Part shown: in pieces, positions 6,985 through 14,907 of the stretch | Position numbering within the stretch: position 1 is the stretch's first letter | Layout of the letters: each line of letters opens with the position of its first letter | Source of the DNA: CALAZP01 sp964410725 | Lineage (GTDB): Bacteria; Bacteroidota; Bacteroidia; Chitinophagales; Saprospiraceae | Assembly (NCBI GenBank): GCA_964410725.1 | Contig: CAYPID010000048.1 | Span: 1 to 15,965, forward strand | Reading direction: 5' to 3' | DNA: 15,965 nt | Notes under the pieces: generated by a model | The model's database searches: none | Seen by the model: the letters and a program-made list of their open reading frames with translations, nothing else | What the model was told of the DNA's origin: nothing | Translations under genes and position numbers: made by a program

Positions 6985-7800
6985 TTATTTGCGTTTTCCC
7001 AATTCCAAATTGACGTAAAGATTGATAAAATAATTCTTGTTTTCAGGATAGTCTATCCTAGGGTCTTCCACCATAATAGGTACACTTCCAAAAAAATAAT
7101 CCATCATAATTCCCACTTCTAAGGCTTTAATAAAATCTTCAAAAGCGCCCCAGGCCATGTGAATACCTACCTGTGCATTTATTCCGGGAACTACTTCAGT
7201 CTGACCAATACCTTTTAAAAATGAGGATGCGCCATACACCCTATCGGTAGAAAGGAATAAGTCAGCGTTGGTTTCATTGTAAACTTCACTTTTAATGATC
7301 ACTTCCCCATAAGTATTTTCCTTGAAATACATCAAATCCAAATAATAAGGCTTTAATAGTCCCAACGTAACGCCGCCTGAATAATTCAAACCTATTGCTG
7401 CTCCTTTTTGCTTTTCTTTTTCAGAAAAATAACGCTTTTGTCCCATTCCCCCTCGAAGGGCAAATAGGGTATTATCCTTTCCAAAAACAAACGCTTTGGT
7501 CAATCTTCCTGTAGTAGCAGGGGCAAACTCGAAATTTTGTCTAAACTCTTTAGGATGTTTCAACTGACCCAAACCAATAAAATAGTAATTGGCCAAGGAA
7601 TAATTTTTAATTTTTGCAAAATTCAAGTTGAAAGCATATCCGTTGGTATGCCAAACAAAATCGGCGGAAATTTCTTCATTGAATACCACCCCGACTTCAT
7701 CTCCTTTATAAAAATTCTCTCCTAATTTTATGGTATTCTGAGCATTTAATATTACCACAGTACCCATAAACAAAAAGAGTAGACCGTATAGACGATTCAT
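6985..7800 (-). CDS. Secreted / outer-membrane beta-barrel-like protein, unknown function
   Basis: From the ATG at 7800 the protein has 271 residues and begins with a clean signal peptide (MNRLYGLLFLFMGTVVILNA, then Gln). Another ATG at 7809 would add three residues, and a TTG at 7836 twelve; the 7800 start gives the most ordinary signal peptide. The mature part alternates polar and hydrophobic/aromatic residues in short stretches and ends in a strand-like NYFINLYVNLELGKRK, suggesting a small outer-membrane barrel. There is no domain I can name. It directly precedes lipA with a 1-nt gap on the minus strand, so the two are probably co-transcribed, although a functional link is not obvious. It is divergent from the deacetylase-like gene across 72 AT-rich nt. 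Confidence 0.75.
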   Translation of the reverse strand: MNRLYGLLFLFMGTVVILNAQNTIKLGENFYKGDEVGVVFNEEISADFVWHTNGYAFNLNFAKIKNYSLANYYFIGLGQLKHPKEFRQNFEFAPATTGRLTKAFVFGKDNTLFALRGGMGQKRYFSEKEKQKGAAIGLNYSGGVTLGLLKPYYLDLMYFKENTYGEVIIKSEVYNETNADLFLSTDRVYGASSFLKGIGQTEVVPGINAQVGIHMAWGAFEDFIKALEVGIMMDYFFGSVPIMVEDPRIDYPENKNYFINLYVNLELGKRK

Positions 7801-7872
7801 CGATAACATTTGTTTGATAAACAAAAATCTAAACAAATAGATTATTCCTGTACTTATTTTATCTTTCCCTTT

Positions 7873-9153
7873 ATGAAAGTAAAGTTTTTCGCCAAAAATT
7901 CAACTGAACGGTTAAAATATATCCTTTCTTTTATTGTGGAAAGAATTCCCAATCTAGAATGGGAATTACAAACTCCTGCCTCCTTACCCCTACCCACTTC
8001 AGAATTACATCTGGTATATGGATCCTTCTGTCCTCCCAATAGCTCCTCCATAATGATCCCTGACGAAGAATTATTAACAGACCCCTTTTGTTCGACCTAT
8101 CAACATCCTTCAGCATCTAATTGTATGCAGATACTAGAATCAAATATTCCTTTCACCCCACACCTCCCATTTGATATTCTTTCCTTTCTATTTTATCACT
8201 TATCTCGAATGGAAGAATATACAGATATTGGAAAAGACAAGCATGGCAGATTTCAAGCACATCAGAGCAAAGCCTTTCAATTAGGTTTTCTGCAAATTCC
8301 TGCCGTAGATATTATTGTGGAAAAACTAAGCTACCTCATCGCAAAGGACTGTTCCATTCTTATTCCCAAATCACTAGTAACTATAGATGTGGACGTAGCT
8401 TTTGCCTTTCGACACAAACCTTTTTACATCCAAATGCTAAGCTTGGTAAAAGATTTCATTAGAAGGGATTTTCAGCGAATTCAATCCAGAATATCAACTT
8501 ACTTGACCAAAAGCAATGACCCCTATGATACTTTTGATGAGCTGATAGAACTCAACAACAAAACCCCTCATCCTTTCATATTCTTTTTTCTGGTAGGAAA
8601 AAGGGGGTATTTTGATAGAAATATATCACCACACAGAGAAAAAATGAAGGAGGTACTCTTAAAGATCAGCCAACACTTTGAAATTGGATTACACCCTAGC
8701 TATCAGAGCAATTCCCATCCTTCCTTAATAGAAGAAGAGAAAAACATATTAGAGCATTATATTCAAAAAAAAGTAATAAAAAGCAGGCAACATTATCTAA
8801 AAATAGCTCTTCCAGATACTTACCAGAAGTTAATTGAATATGGAATTCAGGAGGACTATTCTATGGGTTATTCTGATGCTCATGGCTATCGTGCTGGAAC
8901 AGCTGGCAGTTTTCTCTGGTATGACTTAACTCATGAAAAAATCACTGATTTAAGAATTTTTCCGTTTCAAATTATGGATGTAACCATGAAAAAATATTTA
9001 GAATGGGAACCTCATCAATCAATGGAAAACTTGGCACCCATCTACAAAAACCGACCATTTACAATTATATGGCACAATAGTAACCTAAGTAAGTTGGAAA
9101 ATTGGGAACGTTGGAAAGAAGTATTTGAAACCCTTATTTCCTGGCAGCTCTAA
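7873..9153 (+). CDS. Polysaccharide-deacetylase-like protein with DUF7033-type N-terminal part
   Basis: 426 residues from the ATG at 7873 (the frame opens earlier at a TTG, 7810, with an unconvincing extension). Residues 1-160 form an N-terminal part with HLVYG, MIPDEELL, PFDILSFLFYHLSRMEEYT and DKHGRF. This is the pattern I associate with the Bacteroidota family annotated as DUF7033 plus polysaccharide deacetylase. The second half has TIDVDVAFAFR (Asp172, Asp174), FIFFFLVGKRGYFDRN, EIGLHPSY (His274), RQHYLKIALPDTY, YGIQEDYSMGYSDAHGYRAGT, FPFQIMDVT and IIWHNSNL (His401). The order follows the NodB-type (beta/alpha)7 layout, but a canonical HxxxH metal motif is not visible, so activity is uncertain. 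No signal peptide, so it is probably cytosolic. Its 3' end overlaps the converging TPR lipoprotein gene by 20 nt. Confidence 0.72.
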   Translation: MKVKFFAKNSTERLKYILSFIVERIPNLEWELQTPASLPLPTSELHLVYGSFCPPNSSSIMIPDEELLTDPFCSTYQHPSASNCMQILESNIPFTPHLPFDILSFLFYHLSRMEEYTDIGKDKHGRFQAHQSKAFQLGFLQIPAVDIIVEKLSYLIAKDCSILIPKSLVTIDVDVAFAFRHKPFYIQMLSLVKDFIRRDFQRIQSRISTYLTKSNDPYDTFDELIELNNKTPHPFIFFFLVGKRGYFDRNISPHREKMKEVLLKISQHFEIGLHPSYQSNSHPSLIEEEKNILEHYIQKKVIKSRQHYLKIALPDTYQKLIEYGIQEDYSMGYSDAHGYRAGTAGSFLWYDLTHEKITDLRIFPFQIMDVTMKKYLEWEPHQSMENLAPIYKNRPFTIIWHNSNLSKLENWERWKEVFETLISWQL

Positions 9154-10576
9154 TAATGGTAGTTTCTTGAATCCAACACCCTACTGTGAAACTAGTTCCC
9201 TCTTGTAAATTTCTTTGGAAAATATCCCCTATTTCGGGCATGTATTGGCTATATCTGGCTATCCATTCATTTGCCTCAGAGGTAACAGAAGGATCTACTT
9301 TTTTAGCCTTTAGCCACATATCAACGGCCGGCCAAACTACCACTTGACTGTCCCACCCTCTACCTGGACCACAAAGGGGGCCGCTTGATGCGTATAACCT
9401 ACCAATATGAAGAAAAGGTTCTCCCCAATTGGGCCTAATCTCAGCTGCTTGTAATGCAAATTTTCTACTTTGGGCAAAATTCTTGAGATGGGTCTGATAA
9501 ATTTTAGCAACCAACATCAAATACCTAGATTTTTTTTCAAGATCATCCGTAGCAGCAGCAGCTGTTTGAAACCCATCTATAGCACAGTTATAATCCGCAT
9601 TTTTCAGACAATCATAAGCTACTTCAATGGGACCCGGTTCTGGCGCACAATTGGTATTGCCTATGGCAATTAGGTTTTGGAACCTTTCATCTAATTCTGG
9701 GCAATTGCCCCATTTTAATCTACTGTATACCGTTCTTACTATCTCGCAGTCTTCCTGAGCATCTAAAAAATCCTGGTAGTATTTTTTGTAGTAATAATCA
9801 CAATCATAAAACCCCTTTACTGCTTCGAAAGCTTCTAAATTAGCCGGAGCGTAAGAAGCCACAATATCCCATCGATCGCAATCTACTCCCTCACATTTGG
9901 ATAGACCATTTTCTAAAATGTCTAAGACCTTGTAGGCATAAGGAGCTGCAAAGGTCATATCTATCTCGTCCTCAAAATACAATTCGACCAACAGCGCTGT
10001 AAAAGGGTTAATTACAAAATCCGGGGTGTTCAAATCATCAATCTCAATTGCTTGAATGAATAAATCCAGAATTTGTTTTGGGCTGGCTCTATGTGGATAC
10101 TTATAATATAAATCGAAGGCTTTTCTAGCTGGAATATAACCGCCCTCTCCATAGCATTCATCAATCGCATCATAGATAGAAAAAATGGTATCGATCAAGA
10201 GTTCCTTGATTTCTGCATCTGTTACTTGAGTATATTTTCTCTCATAGAACCTAATTCCATCAGCATAAACAGTATTTCTCCTTCCATCTGCAGCTGGAGC
10301 CGCCTGATATACTTTCGACCACAACCTAAACGCCTCCTCCCAGTCTCCAGATTTCATAAAATCTCTATACAATACATAAGCCGTCTCCAATTCATCTGCA
10401 TTGGCTGCATCAGAGAATTTAGGACATGGGCTGAGGGCTTCTAAAGACTCTTCTTTTGGAATGACTACCTTTGGTTCTTCCTCAGACGGCACAACCTCAG
10501 TAATAAGCTTAGGAGTACATGCAAGCACCCCTAAGATTAATACCGAGTATAAAAGAAATCTGGAAGTAATTTTCAT
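9134..10576 (-). CDS. TPR-type lipoprotein, paralogue of the upstream gene
   Basis: 480 residues. The N-terminus is a lipoprotein signal, with the hydrophobic core ending LGVLAC (Cys20 lipid-modified), followed by a Pro/Glu/Lys-rich tether (21-45). Residues 60-160 contain AYVLYRDF, APAADGRR and YADGIRFYERKY. Residues 328-406 form helical TPR-like repeats. The C-terminal block (391-475) reads NWGEPFLHIGRLYASSGPLCG, DP at 438-439, EANEWIARYSQYMP and TVGCWIQETT. The same blocks occur in the same order in the upstream gene (10576-11979), so this is a tandem duplicate that diverged. Its TAATG junction with that gene (1-nt overlap) indicates translational coupling. It is likely anchored in the outer or inner membrane and serves as a protein-protein scaffold; function unknown. 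The final 20 nt overlap the converging gene. Confidence 0.8.
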   Translation of the reverse strand: MKITSRFLLYSVLILGVLACTPKLITEVVPSEEEPKVVIPKEESLEALSPCPKFSDAANADELETAYVLYRDFMKSGDWEEAFRLWSKVYQAAPAADGRRNTVYADGIRFYERKYTQVTDAEIKELLIDTIFSIYDAIDECYGEGGYIPARKAFDLYYKYPHRASPKQILDLFIQAIEIDDLNTPDFVINPFTALLVELYFEDEIDMTFAAPYAYKVLDILENGLSKCEGVDCDRWDIVASYAPANLEAFEAVKGFYDCDYYYKKYYQDFLDAQEDCEIVRTVYSRLKWGNCPELDERFQNLIAIGNTNCAPEPGPIEVAYDCLKNADYNCAIDGFQTAAAATDDLEKKSRYLMLVAKIYQTHLKNFAQSRKFALQAAEIRPNWGEPFLHIGRLYASSGPLCGPGRGWDSQVVVWPAVDMWLKAKKVDPSVTSEANEWIARYSQYMPEIGDIFQRNLQEGTSFTVGCWIQETTIIRAARK

Positions 10577-11979
10577 TAGTTTTTAAACCTAACTTTGACC
10601 GTTTCACCAATACCACAACCTGCAGTTTGTGAATCCCCCTCGTTAATTTGCCTCATAAATCCTTCTTGCTTGTCTGGCATAGCATCACGGTAATTAGCTA
10701 TCAATTTATTGGCCTCTTCCTGAACATCAGGATCAATAGATCTGGCATAAGCATATTTGTCTATTGCCGCTAAAATGGCCATTCGAGTATTCCAATCATC
10801 CCCACAGTATCTGCTCATTTTAGCATATATATTTCCAATAAGAATATAGGGCTTACCCCAACCGCTCTTATGGGTTAGTGCTTCTCTTGCATTCTTAATC
10901 GCACTCCTGTAATTGTCCAACTGCCAGGTTTCAATAAAGGCAATGGAATAATAAAACTGTGCTAAAGCCTCAGGGTCCTCAGCAATTTCTATGGCCTCTT
11001 GGTATCTCGCCAATGCCTCTTCATACTTGCCTTCCTTCTGAAGCTGTGTGGCATCATACCCCGGATTATTTTGTCTTCTTTCCAATTCTAGTTGTGCATT
11101 GATTTCCGCTGCTAAGTTTTCATACAACCCTTTTAGCCGAAGTACATCAGCATCAGATTCTTCACAACCCTGAGCTACTAATTTATTATAAGCGTATTTA
11201 ATTATTTCTAAATCATCTGGATTTTCATCGACCTGAGGTAACAACTTTGATTTAAAATAATTGCAATCAAAGATATCACTTTCAACAGGCTGCAACGCTA
11301 CCTGAATTCTTTGTTTGGTAGTCTCGTAATAAGCACCATATCTCTGATTATTGGCGATATTATAATCAGCAATATCTAGGGCTTGTAAAATAACTTCTCT
11401 TGAAGCCATTTGATCCATTTGTCCAGACTGAAAATAGTAAATCACACAGTTGATTAAGGGTTCCAAAACGATATACTCTGTTGCATTACCCCCCAAATCC
11501 ATAGATTTTTTAAGATTGTCATAACTAGCCTGATCATATCCATATCCTAACGTATAGAACATATCAAAACCCTTTCTACCCAATAAGAAAGCTTCATTCT
11601 TATAGCATTGGATTTGCTCATCATACAATCTTAGAATATTTTCTCTAAAGGTTTGTTTTTCGGCATCATCAGTAGAATTTTCGTATTTCAACTGATATAA
11701 TTTTCGGCCATCAGAAAAGTGAGAAGGTCTTTGACCATCTGCAGCTGGAGCTCCTTCGTAAGCTGTCTTCCAATTATCATAACACAGATTGAAATCTGCC
11801 TCTCCCAAACTTTTCAACTCTGCCACTGATTTGGAGCCAATGATACTTCTGTACAAAACGTGAGCATCCTCTAATTGCCCCTTGTTGGGTTTGTCAGTCC
11901 AGGTATCACATTGAGCGTTGGTTATTGCTGGAATACACAGCAGTACCAAAAGAAAAGCGGCATTTAATAATAACTTCAT
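10576..11979 (-). CDS. Secreted TPR protein, paralogue of the downstream lipoprotein
   Basis: 467 residues with an ordinary signal peptide (1-22, AITNA then Gln). There is no lipobox, since the nearby Cys24 is preceded by Gln. Shared with the next gene are LEDAHVLYRS (compare LETAYVLYRD), GAPAADGQR, SDGRKLYQLKY, IQCY, FDCNYF, GWGKPYILIGNIYA, YCGDDWN, DPDVQEEANKLIANYRDAMP and GCGIGET. Residues 308-405 contain TPR helices (EGKYEEALARYQEAIEIAED and following). Paired cysteines in the C-terminal block (Cys392 and Cys455, equivalent to Cys402 and Cys467 in the paralogue) could form a disulfide in the periplasm. It lies 2 nt after the barrel-like protein gene on the minus strand and overlaps the lipoprotein gene by 1 nt. 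Role unknown; an envelope scaffold is inferred. Confidence 0.82.
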   Translation of the reverse strand: MKLLLNAAFLLVLLCIPAITNAQCDTWTDKPNKGQLEDAHVLYRSIIGSKSVAELKSLGEADFNLCYDNWKTAYEGAPAADGQRPSHFSDGRKLYQLKYENSTDDAEKQTFRENILRLYDEQIQCYKNEAFLLGRKGFDMFYTLGYGYDQASYDNLKKSMDLGGNATEYIVLEPLINCVIYYFQSGQMDQMASREVILQALDIADYNIANNQRYGAYYETTKQRIQVALQPVESDIFDCNYFKSKLLPQVDENPDDLEIIKYAYNKLVAQGCEESDADVLRLKGLYENLAAEINAQLELERRQNNPGYDATQLQKEGKYEEALARYQEAIEIAEDPEALAQFYYSIAFIETWQLDNYRSAIKNAREALTHKSGWGKPYILIGNIYAKMSRYCGDDWNTRMAILAAIDKYAYARSIDPDVQEEANKLIANYRDAMPDKQEGFMRQINEGDSQTAGCGIGETVKVRFKN

Positions 11980-11981
11980 GA

Positions 11982-13316
11982 TTAATTGAATTTGCGTTTA
12001 TAAAACCAGGTGTTATCGTTAAGGGTAAAACCCAAATTTAGTTTAATGAATCTTTCTCTCAAAATATTGGGATCGCCAATAGTACCCATCTGAATCGCCA
12101 AATTAACAAAGGAAACCTGTTGTCTGGGAAGAACCAGTGGAAAACCAGCACCTATAGTAATACCCATCTCTCTTAATTGTTCACCAGCCACTACTCTAGG
12201 ATCCTTTTGGGTATAAAAACCCCCTCTGTAACGCACTTTCTCCCAATAACTATCAAATGAACCTATATTGGGAATCCATTCTATTCCGAAAGCCAACCTC
12301 GATGAATTGGCCAATTGATCAGGCTTTAAATCATTCCTATATTGACTCCAATTACCGATTCCATATTCTAATCCAATCCTTAATTTTCCAATATCCTCAT
12401 AAGTAATTCCCCCAGTCCAAGCACTCGGCAGCAACCCTTTTTTAGATAAATTCTCAACATACCTAACCGTGTCAATACTTCCTGCATAACTTTCCCCGTA
12501 ATAAAATTGTGTTCCTTCAATATTGAATTCCGACTGGGAATCTCCATAAATCCCTAATATCAATCTAGAAGTTGAAAAGTTGGTCTCCTTTAATTTGATT
12601 GTGTATTGCATTCCAAGATTCCAGGTCCAGGCAGAAAGCTGAAATTTATTGGTCAGTTCTGTATTAAACGCATTGGTAAAACTGTCCAATTCAATTCGCT
12701 TATTATTGGTTTCTTCTCCAAAGATTCTTCCTATTCTTACGCCTACGGCAAAAGTTTTATACCTAAAAGCATTCCCGAAAGAAAAAAGATAAGTTCCTCC
12801 GGAAGCCTTGTAGAGGTTACTAGCTGAGGTAATTTCTCCCGTATTGATTTGCTGACCTATACTATATCCCACTTCCGAATAGGGCTGCAATCCAAAGTAC
12901 ATTCCCAGACCGAGTTTGGGTTCCTTTCGGTCTACAGCCTCGTTGATTGGATTAATCAATGGAAACCCCAATGCCAAATGACTTAAATTACCTGTCCAAT
13001 TTTGATTCTTGATTTGCTGTTCCTGGAAAGTAGAGTGCTTAAACTTTAGACCTACCTCGAATGAAGTTGATCTCAAAAAAGCAAGTGATGCAGGATTGAG
13101 TATATTGAGGTTAAAAGGGTCATTATAGGCCGCACTTAGGCCACCCATACCCAATGATGAAACATAATTAAGTGGCGCCATTTCACCAAATCCAATACTA
13201 GAATAGGGCGCATTAACAGTTGGAATCAAATCGACAGTGTTCACATTCTGAGCGCTCAGAGATATGGATAAGAAATGGGCTAAAATAGCCACGCTTACAA
13301 TTTGATATATCTTCAA
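11982..13316 (-). CDS. Outer-membrane beta-barrel protein (FadL/PorV-like), unknown function
   Basis: 444 residues, starting at TTG (13316), the only start codon that gives a complete signal peptide (1-22, ISLSA then Gln). The mature N-terminus has PYSSIGFGEM (38-47), SLGMGGLSAAYND and NLNILNPASLAFL. This pattern is typical of Bacteroidota FadL/PorV-like barrels, in which a short plug region precedes the strands. The rest shows alternating amphipathic strands with many Gly/Tyr/Trp turns (GLGMYFGLQPYSEVGYSIGQ, FAVGVRIGRIFG, WTWNLGMQYTI, LRIGLEYGIGNWSQY). It ends with an aromatic-rich strand, FTLNDNTWFYKRKFN. It begins 13 nt after purH and is followed within 2 nt by two TPR genes, so the barrel and TPR proteins are likely made together. 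Possible role: channel or secretion partner; cargo unknown. Confidence 0.8.
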   Translation of the reverse strand: MKIYQIVSVAILAHFLSISLSAQNVNTVDLIPTVNAPYSSIGFGEMAPLNYVSSLGMGGLSAAYNDPFNLNILNPASLAFLRSTSFEVGLKFKHSTFQEQQIKNQNWTGNLSHLALGFPLINPINEAVDRKEPKLGLGMYFGLQPYSEVGYSIGQQINTGEITSASNLYKASGGTYLFSFGNAFRYKTFAVGVRIGRIFGEETNNKRIELDSFTNAFNTELTNKFQLSAWTWNLGMQYTIKLKETNFSTSRLILGIYGDSQSEFNIEGTQFYYGESYAGSIDTVRYVENLSKKGLLPSAWTGGITYEDIGKLRIGLEYGIGNWSQYRNDLKPDQLANSSRLAFGIEWIPNIGSFDSYWEKVRYRGGFYTQKDPRVVAGEQLREMGITIGAGFPLVLPRQQVSFVNLAIQMGTIGDPNILRERFIKLNLGFTLNDNTWFYKRKFN

Positions 13317-13329
13317 AATTCTTAGTTTA

Positions 13330-14856
13330 TCAATGTCTGAAATGCCTGGTCCCTGTAAAAACCATGGTCATATCGTGTTGGTTACAAAATTTAACACTAT
13401 CCTCATCTTTTACCGAACCTCCCGGTTGTACAATGGTCTTGATTCCCGCTTTACAAGCAATTTCTACACTGTCTGCAAAAGGGAAGAATGCATCCGAAGC
13501 TAAAATGGCTCCTTTCAAATCAAATCCATTTTGATTAGCTTTACTTATGGCAGCCTTTAATGCATCAATTCGGGAGGTATTGCCACACCCCATTCCCAAT
13601 AATTGTTGATTCTTTACCAATGCAATGGCATTTGATTTTAAATGCTTAACACATTTATTAGCAAACACCATATCTGCCAATTCATCCTCAGATGGAGCAA
13701 TATGGGTTACTGTTTTGAATGCTTCAACGGCTTCCACTTTTAGGTCAGCCTCCTGCTCTATAACGCCATTTAGAAGTGATTTGTATTGGAACGGGTTACT
13801 ATCTTTTAATAGGTCCCTTAATAAAATCCTGTTTTTCTTAGCCGATAAAAGCGTCAAAGCATCCTGCTCGTATTCGGGAGCAATCAAGACCTCGTAGAAA
13901 ATCTTATCAATTTGTTCTGCACAGGCCAAGGAGACCTTAGAGTTGGTGATCAAAATTCCTCCAAATGCAGAAATGGGATCCCCTTGCAGGGCCTTTTTCC
14001 AAGCTTCCTCAATGGTATTGGCAGTGGCTACACCACAGGCATTCGTATGCTTGATTACTGCAAAAGTAGGTGGGGCATCTTTAAACTCTCTCATGAGTGC
14101 AATGGCCGCATCTACATCTACCAAATTGTTGAAAGACAAGGCCTTTCCATTGATTTGCTGCACTTGTTGGTCCAAATCCCCATAAAAAGTTGCTGACTGA
14201 TGCGGGTTTTCCCCATATCTTAAAGGAGTAGATTGATGAAAACTCTTTCTGAAAGCAGACTGATGATTCAGTTTGGAGAAATAATTCGCAATTGCCCCAT
14301 CGTAATGGTTGGAAACTGCAAATGCTTGTCCCGCTAAATATTGGCGGTCCGAATATTCAGTACTTCCATTGTTTTCCAAATACCTTTCTAAAAAATATTG
14401 ATATTGATTTTTGGATGGAACGATTACGACATCTTCAAAATTCTTGGCTGCTGCCCGTATAAGGGCAATACCACCAATATCTATTTTTTCAATGATTTGT
14501 TGATGATCACTAGTCGTGCGCACCGTCTCTTCAAAAGGGTATAAATCTACTATCACTAAATCTAATTCGGGAATATTGTATTCCTCCAATTGAGCCAAAT
14601 GATTTTTTTCCCGACGGGCTAAAATCCCTCCAAATACTTTAGGGTGTAAGGTTTTTACTCTTCCATCTAATATTGAAGGATAGGTGGTAAGAGACTCAAC
14701 CTGGGACACCGGAACACCCATACCTGCTATAAAATCAGCCGTTCCTCCAGTAGAGTAAATCGTCACCTTGTTTTGATGTAAGGCTTCAATAATAGGGCCC
14801 AAACCATCCTTGTTGAACACCGAAATTAAAGCAGAATTTATCTTCTTGGCTTGCAT
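13330..14856 (-). CDS. purH: Bifunctional AICAR formyltransferase / IMP cyclohydrolase
   Basis: 508 residues, full-length PurH, performing the last two steps of de novo IMP synthesis. The N-terminal cyclohydrolase (MGS-like) domain covers about 1-195: SALISVFNKDG, YSTGGTADF, TYPSILDGRVKTLHPKVFGGILARR, DLVIVDLYPFEETV and KIDIGGIALIRAAAKN. The C-terminal formyltransferase follows, with LRYGENPHQSA, FNNLVDVDAA, the catalytic Lys269-His270 in VIKHTNACG, GDPISAFGG, and the terminal ASDAFFPFADSVE, QPGGSVKDEDS and FTGTRHFRH. No lesion is seen. It lies 51 nt downstream of thymidine kinase, with a candidate -7 element in between, and 13 nt upstream of the barrel protein, so the envelope genes may be read from the purH transcript. 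No purine riboswitch was recognised upstream. Confidence 0.97.
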   Translation of the reverse strand: MQAKKINSALISVFNKDGLGPIIEALHQNKVTIYSTGGTADFIAGMGVPVSQVESLTTYPSILDGRVKTLHPKVFGGILARREKNHLAQLEEYNIPELDLVIVDLYPFEETVRTTSDHQQIIEKIDIGGIALIRAAAKNFEDVVIVPSKNQYQYFLERYLENNGSTEYSDRQYLAGQAFAVSNHYDGAIANYFSKLNHQSAFRKSFHQSTPLRYGENPHQSATFYGDLDQQVQQINGKALSFNNLVDVDAAIALMREFKDAPPTFAVIKHTNACGVATANTIEEAWKKALQGDPISAFGGILITNSKVSLACAEQIDKIFYEVLIAPEYEQDALTLLSAKKNRILLRDLLKDSNPFQYKSLLNGVIEQEADLKVEAVEAFKTVTHIAPSEDELADMVFANKCVKHLKSNAIALVKNQQLLGMGCGNTSRIDALKAAISKANQNGFDLKGAILASDAFFPFADSVEIACKAGIKTIVQPGGSVKDEDSVKFCNQHDMTMVFTGTRHFRH

Positions 14857-14884
14857 TTACTAGGTCTGTGCTTAAAGAAAAGGT

Positions 14885-14892
14885 CAAATGTA
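14885..14892 (-). promoter_or_regulatory. Candidate -7 element for purH
   Basis: On the minus strand this reads TACATTTG, an exact TAnnTTTG match, about 28 nt before the purH ATG and just past the thymidine kinase stop. The expected TTG at the -33 distance (near 14912-14916) is absent, so this may be a weak promoter or chance. If it is not real, purH would depend on the thymidine kinase transcript. Confidence 0.35.
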
Positions 14893-14907
14893 ATGATATT
14901 CAAATAT

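Noticed and set aside
7809..7825. TTTGTTT-GAT-AAACAAA inverted repeat in the divergent 72-nt gap
   Set aside because: Made almost wholly of A and T with little stability. In AT-rich intergenic DNA this is expected by chance, and no promoter matched the consensus on either strand.
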